From positions 1,116,001 through 1,180,000 of the forward strand of contig OZ251240.1 of the NCBI GenBank assembly GCA_965240325.2: a DNA stretch of 64,000 nt. The letters run 5' to 3'. This DNA comes from Rebecca billardiae RCC1528 (Eukaryota > Haptophyta). Shown here in pieces: positions 43,065 to 51,705 of the stretch. The notes below the pieces were generated by a model. That model saw nothing but the letters and a program-made list of their open reading frames with translations. It had not been told where the DNA came from and ran no database searches. A program made the translations under genes and the position numbers. Position 1 is the first letter of the stretch. Every line of letters begins with the position of its first letter.

Positions 43065-43326
43065 TAATCTGCTATGTAATAAGTACGTACGTAAATTACA
43101 TACAGTAATCCGGCGGCGAGCGCTGCTACTAGCAGTAGCAGGACTCACAGTGACAGTGTCACTGCCCCGAGTCATACAGACACAGCAGTGCCCGGCGCCG
43201 TGGCGCGCTGCTCACCTATATGTATATATAATATATCTGTGACTACTGATATGATGACACGTGACGATATATATATCATCGATGACGCGCTAACTGACAA
43301 TCATTGATGATACATCGTAGTCGAAG

Positions 43327-45012
43327 TCACTCGTCGTCAGCATGATCGCCGCTCACAGCAAAGGGGTCTGCACTGCCGCCCGCGCTGGCTGCATTGCCGA
43401 AGCACGCCTGCACGCCCTTCGTGATCAAGTTGAGGTGCTCGACATCAGCACCGTCATTGACCTCGTCGTCGAGCAGGCAGCGCTGCTGCTCGCTCTCGAT
43501 GTCTGCGAAGAACGAGTCCACCATGCGCTCATCAGCCTTCACCTCCTCTGCTGACTGCCCTTCGCCATCAGCCTCGTCGACGTCTCCAAGCGCAATCGCC
43601 TTGGCAAGCGACTCACGATGCGTCAGCATCGCCTCGGGCGCCGGCACGCTGAGCTGGGCGCCGGGCGACTTCGCCGCGACCGTAGCGAGCTTGGTGCGCA
43701 GGTTGGCCCGCTGGCTCTCCACGGTGAGCGACGTGAACATGTGATCGAGAGCCGTGCGTGCAAAGTTCGGGCCGCGCACGCGCATGTACTTGTCCACGAG
43801 GAACTCGAAGAGGGCCAGCTGCTCCGCCTCGGCAGGCTTGGGGTCGGGCAGCGTGGCAGCGAAGAGCGCTGCGCACTCCGCACTAGCCAGGATGAGCTTG
43901 GACGCCTCGAGCATGATGTCGCCCCTGACGAGTGCGATGTGGTCCCGAGTGAGGACGGCGACGACGTGCTCCTCCATCCTCCACACGAGCATGAATAGCT
44001 CCTTGCGTGGGAGGTAGAGGGCAGAGTCGTGCACGTTGCGCCTGAGCGTACGCACCGACGGCAGATCCCAGAGGGACACGACATCGCTGCTCGCGAGCCC
44101 GTTCGCCTTGAGCCACGCGAGCCAAAAGGGCCCCGCTTCCAGGAGCGCCTTGGTACCGTGGCAAGCGGCAGCCTGCACCTTGCGCATGAGCCAGCCGGTG
44201 AGGTAGTACAGGAGCTGGGCGCGGAGGTCCTTCACATCCGGCGAGCAGGTCGGTGGCACCTGGACGGGTGGGTGGGCGGCGAGCTTTTCGCACGTGGCCG
44301 CGAAGAGCGCCTCGTCCAGCTCGTCCAGGAGCGCGACGTGCAACATGGGCCGAGCGTTCACAGCTGACAAGCTCCGGATCGCCTCCTCTGCGCGCGCCGC
44401 GTGCTCCTGGATAAACGCCTGTCGTGTCTCACGCAGCTCCGAGTGGAAGGCCGAGCGCACGTTGCCGATCGCCGTGGTTGACTTCGCGCGGTGAGTCGCC
44501 ATCACGTCGACCATGGCCCGCACGCGCTCCTCGAGCTCGTCCCCGAGCGCCGAGGCCAGCTTGTCGAAGCGGGCTGGCGTGGGATCACCCATCAACATCG
44601 CCGCATGAGAACTCGTCCGGCAGAACTCGACGGCGCGCTTGACGATGAGCGACCTGTCGCCTAGCTGCTTCAGCGTCGACTCGACGAAGCCGCTCACCGG
44701 CGCCAGCTTCACACGCTGGGGCGGATCGAGGTAGCGCTTGTACGCGAGGGCGATCTGCCGCTGGCTGAGCTTGTGCCGCACCTTGATGAGCTTCAGCTCC
44801 AGCACGCGGTCGATCTGCGGCAAGCCGTTGGCGTTCCCCTTCGTCTTCCTCTTCTCCCACTCGGCGCTCTTCGCCTGGAATACGGCGACGAGCTCCGCCC
44901 GTGCGGCATCGGTGAGCATGGCTGCGGGGATCAGGGGCGGACGACGCCAGTCTTTGCCAAGTGCGGCGGCGCGGAGCTGGGGCAAGCCGTCCGGACTCTG
45001 AAGCCCGGTCAT
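43327..45012 (-). CDS. transposon ORF 2, candidate transposase of unknown type
   Basis: 561 codons from the ATG at 45012; an ATG at 44919 (MLTDAARAEL) may be the true start. Its 5' end is within 50 bp of the right TIR, the usual place for a transposase. Sequence features: basic region (KSAEWEKRKTKGNANG), a helix-turn-helix-like stretch (HKLSQRQIALAYKRYL), a long helical middle, LLYYLTGWLMRKVQAAA, LYLPRKELFMLVWRMEEHVV, and LFEFLVDKYMRVRGPNFAR. The combination YLTGWLMRKV plus KYMRVRGPNFAR reminds me of the C-terminal parts of some eukaryotic transposase-derived proteins, but I see no clear DDE triad. The acidic C-terminus (DDEVNDGADVE) is probably disordered. Confidence 0.6.
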   Translation of the reverse strand: MTGLQSPDGLPQLRAAALGKDWRRPPLIPAAMLTDAARAELVAVFQAKSAEWEKRKTKGNANGLPQIDRVLELKLIKVRHKLSQRQIALAYKRYLDPPQRVKLAPVSGFVESTLKQLGDRSLIVKRAVEFCRTSSHAAMLMGDPTPARFDKLASALGDELEERVRAMVDVMATHRAKSTTAIGNVRSAFHSELRETRQAFIQEHAARAEEAIRSLSAVNARPMLHVALLDELDEALFAATCEKLAAHPPVQVPPTCSPDVKDLRAQLLYYLTGWLMRKVQAAACHGTKALLEAGPFWLAWLKANGLASSDVVSLWDLPSVRTLRRNVHDSALYLPRKELFMLVWRMEEHVVAVLTRDHIALVRGDIMLEASKLILASAECAALFAATLPDPKPAEAEQLALFEFLVDKYMRVRGPNFARTALDHMFTSLTVESQRANLRTKLATVAAKSPGAQLSVPAPEAMLTHRESLAKAIALGDVDEADGEGQSAEEVKADERMVDSFFADIESEQQRCLLDDEVNDGADVEHLNLITKGVQACFGNAASAGGSADPFAVSGDHADDE

Positions 45013-45027
45013 TTCAGTCCGGGAGGT

Positions 45028-45059
45028 GAGCTTTCGGTTCTACCCCCTCTATTTCTTTG
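45028..45059 (-). repeat. right terminal inverted repeat
   Basis: Perfect 32-bp inverse of 41892-41923. Confidence 0.95.
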
Positions 45060-45066
45060 GCACCGG
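45060..45066 (+). repeat. target-site duplication, right copy
   Basis: GCACCGG, identical to 41885-41891. Confidence 0.8.
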
Positions 45067-45142
45067 GACCAACCGTGCGTGCGCCGAGCAGCCGACTTGG
45101 CGGAGCGTCGCGCCACCCCCAATCGCGGCAATTCGCGCGAGG

Positions 45143-47928
45143 ATGGGGGCGTCGCAGTCGCAAGCCGACGCAGTGCCGCCAAGCGACCACGTCGAGGCTA
45201 GACGGCTGCGCGAGGAGGAGCTCCAGCTGCGCATCGAGCGGTACCACGCGGCGCGTGCCGAGCTCGCCGCGACCGACGAGGACCGAGTGGCGACGGCCGA
45301 GTACGGCGAGGCCGCAGAGCGTGTGCAAGATGCGCTCCTCGAGGTGGAGAAGGCGCAGGACTTCCTGGCGCGGATGGAGGAGGAGCTCGAGCGCGTGGGA
45401 ACAACACGCACCGCGGCCGAGGACGCGCTCCGCGCCGCGCAGGTCGAGAAGCAGCGCGTGGACCGCGCGCTCGAGCGGCACAGCCAGCACGCCGAGTCGC
45501 GCGAGCAGTGGCACGAGATCGAGATCTCGTACGAGGCGGAAGAGTGGCTGGACACGGTGGAGGGGGTGGTGCAAGCGGCGGCAGCCGGCCCAGAGAGTCT
45601 GGAGATGGCGCTCGAGCAGGACGCGGAGATCGCCGAGATGTGCGCGCTCGTCGAGAGGGCCGAGCCCAGTCTCGCTTACGTGTTGCATGCGCGAATGGGC
45701 ACGGCGCTCGTGCGGAGCACGGAGGAGCCGGAGCCCGGCCTGGCCGTGCGCAGCGCCGCGGAGGAGCCGGAGCCGCCGCCGCCGCCGGCCGAGGTCGTGC
45801 GCAGCGCCGTCTTGCACGCCCGGCGCATGACGAGCGCGGAGGAGGCGGGGCAGGTCCTAGGGCTGCTGACCACGCCGCTCCCTCTTCTGTTCCCGCACGA
45901 GAAGTGGGCGGGCCTTCCGGACTCCGTCCCCAGGCAGGTGTACGCGCGCGTGCTGATCGAGGCGCAGAGGATGTTCATCGGGATGGGCGATCCGGAGGCG
46001 CCGCGGACGGACGAGTTCTGGGCGGAGGTCGAGGGCTTGACCACGCGGCGGCTGCGCGTGGCGCACGCGCAGCACGAGGCCATTCGTCGCCTGCCGCGCC
46101 CAGACTCGAGCCCGCTGGCGGTGTACAACCCGCGCGCGCACTTTGGCTTTGTCAGCGGCGCGGCGCAGTCGTCCACGCCGCCGCTGCACGCCGCGCTGAG
46201 CGTGTGCCGGCTGCGCGAGCGGCCGGCGTGCTGGCTCAAGCCCAAGGACGAGGCCCAGTCGGGCCACGTGAGCCGCCCACTCGAGATCCGCACGCGCCCC
46301 GCGCGCTTCTTCCACCTCGACGGCGAGCTGCTCGCGCTGAGCGGCGACAAGCGGCACAACGAGCTGTGCGATTCCCACCACTTCCTGGGCTGGGCGAGAG
46401 TGCCCGCGCCCGTCAGGCCGCTGGACGAGTGCGTCACCCTCTCCGACCTGACGGATGCGCGCGGCCGACCGCTGTACGACATGCCGGGCGGCCGGTACGC
46501 GCCGCTGCGCGCGCCGCAGCTCATGACGGGGCGCGTGCTCGCCGAGGCGGAGGCCGGGCGCGTGTGGGGCGTGACCGAGGGGCACGCGAGCGTGATCGTG
46601 GGCGTGGACGTGCGCTCGAGGCGGGAGGTGGCGCGGCTGAGCCTCCCGGCGGAGGTGCGCGCGTGGTGCGAGCGGCACAGGTTTGCCGCCGCGCACATCA
46701 CGCGCTGCGGCGACAGCCTCGTCGGCACGGCGGGCGGCGGGCAGCTGCACGTCTGGAGCGTCTGGGCGGCCGTCGACGGATTCGCAGAGGCGAGCAAGGC
46801 GCTCGCGACCACGCCTGCGGCCGGCGGGAGTGGCGCCGCGCCATCTGACGCGGCCTGGGACGACGATTCGGACAACCGCTCGGACGACTTTGATGACCTG
46901 TGGGAGAGGGCGAGGCCGGCTCAGACGAGGGCGGCGAGACGCGGCCGAGCAAGCGGGCGCGCCCGCTCCGGCCGGCCGCGCCGCCCGCCGCCCACGAGCC
47001 GATCGCCTCCATCCCCCTCGCGCCCGAGGGCGGCCGCTTTTACTCGGGCTCGTGCGAGCGGCTGCGGGACCAGCTCGTCGTGGTCGCACCTCGGGAGTGG
47101 CAGAATAGGCTCAGGCCGAGCGCGGAGAACGCGGCGGACGAGCCGCCTCAGAGGCAGTACAGCTCGCTCCGAGTGGTGGACGCGCGCGCCGAGCGAGTGT
47201 GCGCGCTGCTCGCAGGGCACATGCGCCCGCCGCGCGTGAGCGCGCAGCTCTGCGCAGGCTCGCACTCGCTCGTCTTCTCGGCGGACACGAGCCACGTGGC
47301 GCTTGTCTTTGACCTGCGCGCCTCGCGCCCCGCCATCGCAATCCCAGACTGCGTGCAGCTGCCCGTCTGCCCGAGCGCCTCGCTGCATCACGTGGCTGGG
47401 CTGAGCGGCCCGCCCGGCGTGCTCGGCGTGCCCACGGACGCCGCGACGGTGGCGTTCACGTGGCACGACGGGGCCGAGTGCGTGCGCGCGTTCGACCTGC
47501 GCCAGCCCGCGTGCCACGCATACACGCTGAGCACGGCCAACCTGAGCGTGCGCGACCTTGCGTGGCACGAGCCGAGTGGCTCGCTGCTCGTGCTCACGGA
47601 GAACCGGCACTCGCTCACGCACGGCAGGGCGGCCGCGTACAGGTACGGCGACCGGCTCGAGGATTCGGAGGAGGAGAACCTGCATTACGCCAAGGGGCCC
47701 TGGCCGCCGCGCGCCCAGTTCTCACCCGGTTACTTCCCCGAGCCTCGGTTTGACCTCTCGCACGAGTACGTGCAGGGCGACTACTACCCCATCCTGCAGT
47801 ACCCGTTCCTGAATGGGAGGAGGACGATGGGGCAGCCGCCGCCGGCGGGGCTGCGGTCCGACGCGGCGGTGGAGCCACCCCCGATGCCCGGGCCGACGCC
47901 CTCGTCGACGAGCCCCACCGCCACCTGA
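45143..47928 (+). CDS. coiled-coil and beta-rich (possible WD40) protein, one frameshift
   Basis: Unrecognised large protein. It starts MGASQSQADA, a good N-myristoylation signal, so membrane attachment is likely. Residues about 15-150 are coiled coil (LREEELQLRIERYHAARAEL). Residues about 290-590 and the downstream part are strand-rich with WD40-like turns (RVWGVTEGHASVIVGVDVRS, SLVGTAGGGQLHVWSVW, then HVALVFDLRASRPAIAI, CVRAFDLRQP, LSVRDLAWHEPSGSLLVL). Between the two beta-rich parts is an acidic stretch (WDDDSDNRSDDFDDLWE), after which the frame changes near 46900-46910. A single missing base in TGGGAGAGGGCGAG would join it to EGEAGSDEGGETRPSKRARP. No in-phase intron explains it. Either a sequencing or assembly error, or a real mutation. 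The transposon lies 77 bp upstream of this ATG. Confidence 0.65.
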
Positions 47929-48339
47929 CTGACGGCTACCGACGCTCGGGCGCGTGGCCCGCATCGTACAGTTTGCGGACAGCGGATGATGTAGAGCCGT
48001 GGCTGGTCGCGGGTCGGCGATCGCCGCGCTTGGCCTCGTCGCCGGTCGGCCCGGTCTCCCTCCGGCCCCGCCTCGCCGTCGCCATCGGGCCAGCCGACTG
48101 ATCCGCCGCATCGGCATGCATCGGCAGCGATATACCATCAGCGGCATTTTCCGTCTTGCCGAAACATATCATTCGATCATATAAATAACAGCAGTAAGCA
48201 GTGACTCATCATCAGTTATTAAATAATGGCCCGCCTGCTAAACAGTAGTAGTATATATATATATATATACTATATATATATAAGACCTTAGAAGTGCGCG
48301 CCGCGCGCGCGCGCGCCGCCGCGCGCGCGACCGCTCTCT

Positions 48340-48372
<33 letters not shown>

Positions 48373-48633
48373 GGAAAAATAACTAGTCATCTCGGATAGT
48401 TACGACTACTGTCGTGTTGATGTCATAATCGACGATCTATTTCGTAGTAGTCTAATTCGCAGCGTCGTCGTCGTGATCGCGCGCGATGATAAAGATTATT
48501 AAAGTTCTATGATGCTGACTGAGACTGCATGAGTGCATGATTGATAGTGCTGCAGTGTTGTAGTCGATACACGGTCGTCCTACATCCGTGACTGTCGTCC
48601 CGTGATGATGATGATGCCGTAGATCGACATATA

Positions 48634-48666
<33 letters not shown>
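47929..48666. other. intergenic, with simple repeats
   Basis: Contains (TA)n at about 48251-48289, a (CG)-rich alternating stretch at 48296-48331, (CT)n at 48337-48371 and (TA)n at about 48631-48666 where the copia element inserted. No gene seen. Confidence 0.55.
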
Positions 48667-49061
48667 TGATGTTTATTCCGCCTTACCAGTTCCCCGGTCA
48701 CGCAGGGGCTTATCACAGTGTCCCTGCGGACGTCGTCAGCAGCGTCGTCCGTGCGGACGAGCGGGCGGTGCGGGAGTCGTCCCACACAGGTGCAAGAGGC
48801 AAACGGCACCAGTAAACTGATGATAGGTCGTTAGACCAATAGCGCCGGGGGAAAACGGACATACGTACCCGGCGGCTTGCGTTCGCCTGCGGACAGCGGC
48901 GAAAGCAATAGGATTAGGGGCCGAGCGCGCTCGTGCCGGTTCAGGGAGGGCAGGTACGACAGCGAGTAGTACCTGGGACTCGACCTCTCCTGGCGGTTGG
49001 ATCCAAGCGCCTGGAGAAGAAAAGAAATCGTGCACGGAGGAAATTCGGAATTAATACAACA
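48667..49061 (-). repeat. 3' LTR of the copia element
   Basis: 395 bp, direct repeat of 51096-51490. Confidence 0.96.
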
Positions 49062-49074
49062 CCCCCCCTCGACA

Positions 49075-51060
49075 TCATGCCGAAGGCGGCGGAGGTGGTG
49101 GAACAGCATGCAGTATCGCCACGACGTGCTTGAGAAAAGTACTCGTCGCGGTAGCCTTGGTCATGATGTCGGACCGGTTGTCGTCGGTCGGCACCTTCTG
49201 GATCAGCACGGCGCCGTCGGCTTGCGCGCGCCGCGTGAAATGGTACTTCACGTCAATGTGCTTGGTGCGCTTGTGGTGCACCGGGTTGTTCGTCAAATCG
49301 ATCGTGCCCTGGTTATCCTCGTAGATCACCGTCGTGGGCTCCACGACCGGCTCGTTCAAAAACGTGACCAGGTCGCGCAGGTAGATCACCTCGCGGCAGC
49401 ACTCGCTCAGCGCGATGTACTCCGCCTCGCACGTAGACAACGCGACCACGCTCTGCAGTCCGCTGTGCCACGAGATCGGGACCCCGTTGTACATAACAAG
49501 GTATCCCGTCGTAGAACGTCGATCTTCACGATCGTTCGCCCAGTCCGAGTCCGCGTACGCCACCAAATCAGGGTGTTGTGCGTGCGTCGCGTGCCGGAAG
49601 AGGATGCCGCGCCGACGCGTGCCGAGCAAGTATCGGAGCGTGCGCTTCGCGGCGGTCAAGTCGTAGAGCCGGGGATTGGACATCCGGCGTGCCAGCATGT
49701 TCACAGCGTGTGCGATGTCGGGGCGACACGTCGTCATGCAGTACATGAGGGCACCGGTTATCTCCTGGTAGTGCTGGCGGTCAGCGCGCAGCAGGAGGGC
49801 TTGCAGCGGGCGGGGGATCTCGCGCGTCTCGCTGCACTCGGGGGTCGGTGGGTGGCGCTCTCCACTCAGGTGGAAGCGCTCGCACACATCACCGATGTAC
49901 TGGTTCAGGTGGGTAAAAAGTCCGTCCACCGTGGTCTCAAATTCGGCGCCAAGGAACTTGCTCAGGCAGTCCGCGCCCTGCATCTCGTAGTGCGTCAGCA
50001 ACGCCGTCATCAGCGCGTCCAACGCGTTCTTGTCCTTCGAGATGTTCATCATCAGCAGATCGTCGACAAAGTGACCGACGAACACGTAGCCGCCATCGAC
50101 TGCCTTCGAGTAGATGCACGGCGCGCTCGGGCACGGCTCGAACCCATGTTCGAGCAAACACTTACGCAAGTGTAGGTACCACACGCGCCCAGTCTGGCGC
50201 ATGCCAGGGAGCGAATTCACAACAGCCTGCACCGTCTGCGCGGCGGGTCTGCTCCGCCTCGCTCGGTCTCGTCGCATCGGGTCGTAGTCGCGCGGCAGCT
50301 CGGGCGCCGCGGACTCACCAGCTCGTGCGTCGTCATCGCCTTCGGCGTCATCGCCGTCGGCGCTCGGTTGCGCAGCTTCGCTCGCCGCGCCCCCGTCGTC
50401 ATGAGCAGCAGCGCCGCCGTCATCGGCCGCGCCGTCCTCAATCTCAAAATGCTCCTCGCCCTCGCCGGTGAGCTCGCCGTCAGCGGCGTCCCCCAGCTCA
50501 GTCTCGGGCTCGGCATTGTCATCGCTGGCCGCGAATGGAGTGTGCCTCCCCTCGACCAGCGACCGCTCATCAATGATGTACACGTCCTTTGAGTGTATCA
50601 CCTGCTGCTGCCCGTCATCGAGCAGCACCTCGCGCCCCGTCCAGCTGTCCTCTCGTGAGGATGGTCGGGGCGCTCGCGGCATCGGTCTCAGCGGATGCCG
50701 TGAAGGGTAGGCATCGTTGCCACTCCCATCATCATCGAGCTCGTGCTCGACGTTGTCGATCACGGGGACCATCCAGGCCCCCGCCGCGGTGTCGTCACCG
50801 CAAGTGCCACACGCGGGCACGTCAATGCTCGCACGGTTCGTACCGCGCGCGCAGCCGCCCTGCAGGCGGAGGACATTCGAGGTTGCGTAACGGATGTCCT
50901 TCTGGTAGTCACCGAACTCGTACACCACGCCGTGCGTGGGCATCTGGTTCATCAGCGCGCTTTCACTCGGCTGCTCGATGCAGAGCGCGCTGCACGCGAG
51001 CATCATTGCCCGCGCGTTCGTCGCGACACCCGCGGCGCTGCGACCGGCTGGATGGGCCAT
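49075..51060 (-). CDS. copia polyprotein remnant: RT C-terminal part and RNase H
   Basis: Open frame of 661 codons. Residues about 1-110 may include a piece of the pol upstream region; VIHSKDVYIIDE is like the end of the copia integrase region. A long acidic low-complexity stretch follows (DDGGAAAHDDGGAASEAAQ). At about residue 285 it enters reverse transcriptase inside the palm: SLPGMRQTGRVWYLHLRKCL fits LYGLKQAPRAWY, then FVDDLLM is the catalytic (Y/F)VDD. The first catalytic Asp of RT, normally upstream, is absent. The tail has the copia RNase H set: AYADSDWANDREDRRSTTG, STCEAEYIALS, YEDNQGTIDL, and HIDVKYHF. So RNase H looks intact while RT cannot work. No stop interrupts the frame. Confidence 0.93.
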   Translation of the reverse strand: MAHPAGRSAAGVATNARAMMLACSALCIEQPSESALMNQMPTHGVVYEFGDYQKDIRYATSNVLRLQGGCARGTNRASIDVPACGTCGDDTAAGAWMVPVIDNVEHELDDDGSGNDAYPSRHPLRPMPRAPRPSSREDSWTGREVLLDDGQQQVIHSKDVYIIDERSLVEGRHTPFAASDDNAEPETELGDAADGELTGEGEEHFEIEDGAADDGGAAAHDDGGAASEAAQPSADGDDAEGDDDARAGESAAPELPRDYDPMRRDRARRSRPAAQTVQAVVNSLPGMRQTGRVWYLHLRKCLLEHGFEPCPSAPCIYSKAVDGGYVFVGHFVDDLLMMNISKDKNALDALMTALLTHYEMQGADCLSKFLGAEFETTVDGLFTHLNQYIGDVCERFHLSGERHPPTPECSETREIPRPLQALLLRADRQHYQEITGALMYCMTTCRPDIAHAVNMLARRMSNPRLYDLTAAKRTLRYLLGTRRRGILFRHATHAQHPDLVAYADSDWANDREDRRSTTGYLVMYNGVPISWHSGLQSVVALSTCEAEYIALSECCREVIYLRDLVTFLNEPVVEPTTVIYEDNQGTIDLTNNPVHHKRTKHIDVKYHFTRRAQADGAVLIQKVPTDDNRSDIMTKATATSTFLKHVVAILHAVPPPPPPSA

Positions 51061-51095
51061 GCCCGGCGGTCCGTGGTTTCACACGTTTGAGCTCA

Positions 51096-51490
51096 TGATG
51101 TTTATTCCGCCTTACCAGTTCCCCGGTCACGCAGGGGCTTATCACAGTGTCCCTGCGGACGTCGTCAGCAGCGTCGTCCGTGCGGACGAGCGGGCGGTGC
51201 GGGAGTCGTCCCACACAGGTGCAAGAGGCAAACGGCACCAGTAAACTGATGATAGGTCGTTAGACCAATAGCGCCGGGGGAAAACGGACATACGTACCCG
51301 GCGGCTTGCGTTCGCCTGCGGACAGCGGCGAAAGCAATAGGATTAGGGGCCGAGCGCGCTCGTGCCGGTTCAGGGAGGGCAGGTACGACAGCGAGTAGTA
51401 CCTGGGACTCGACCTCTCCTGGCGGTTGGATCCAAGCGCCTGGAGAAGAAAAGAAATCGTGCACGGAGGAAATTCGGAATTAATACAACA
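51096..51490 (-). repeat. 5' LTR of the copia element
   Basis: 395 bp, direct repeat of 48667-49061. No recognisable tRNA primer-binding site follows it (element-strand sequence starts TGAGCTCAAACG), so that site may have been lost with the deletion or be atypical. Confidence 0.96.
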
Positions 51491-51705
51491 TATATATATG
51501 ATGACACATCTGATTAGATGATGGTGATGATGATATGAATATATATATGGAGGGCCGTTATATATATTTATATATTACGCCCCTGCCGCGATGGGCCGAC
51601 GACGGACGAGCCGGCCAGTGCCGTCAGGCACTAGGTAGGCAGTGTGGCTCATCGTCGACCGAGCAAACTTTCGGTGTCGGCCGGAGCCTTCTCTCGTCCG
51701 TGCGT

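Larger units (their letters stand above)
41892..45059. mobile_element. 3,168-bp DNA transposon with 32-bp perfect TIRs
   Basis: Bounded by inverted repeats at 41892-41923 and 45028-45059 (outer end CAAAGAAATAGAGGGGGTAG) that match at all 32 positions. Flanked by GCACCGG on both sides (41885-41891 and 45060-45066). Subterminally, CCGGGCTTCAG is also repeated in inverse (about 41963 and 45000). It carries two convergent ORFs, 42405-43064 (plus) and 43327-45012 (minus), neither of which matches a transposase I recognise. A 7-8 bp duplication with termini starting CA would fit a hAT-like element, but this is not secure. The element separates two divergent genes (41705 and 45143). Confidence 0.88.
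48667..51490 (-). mobile_element. Ty1/copia LTR retrotransposon, internally deleted
   Basis: Minus-strand element with 395-bp LTRs at 48667-49061 (3' LTR) and 51096-51490 (5' LTR). The LTRs are the same length and I see no difference between them. In element orientation they start TGTTG and end CA. A 5-bp target duplication TATAT flanks it (48662-48666, 51491-51495). A polypurine tract GAGGGGGGG lies next to the 3' LTR (49062-49070). The internal region is only 2,034 bp, against about 4-4.5 kb for a complete copia element. Gag, protease, most of integrase and the N-terminal part of reverse transcriptase are missing. Identical LTRs point to recent insertion, with enzymes supplied by a complete copy elsewhere. 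Confidence 0.96.

Noticed and set aside
50130-50165. TTCGA-containing sequence as a tRNA T-loop
   Set aside because: Lies in the copia frame and no acceptor, D or anticodon stems can be formed around it.
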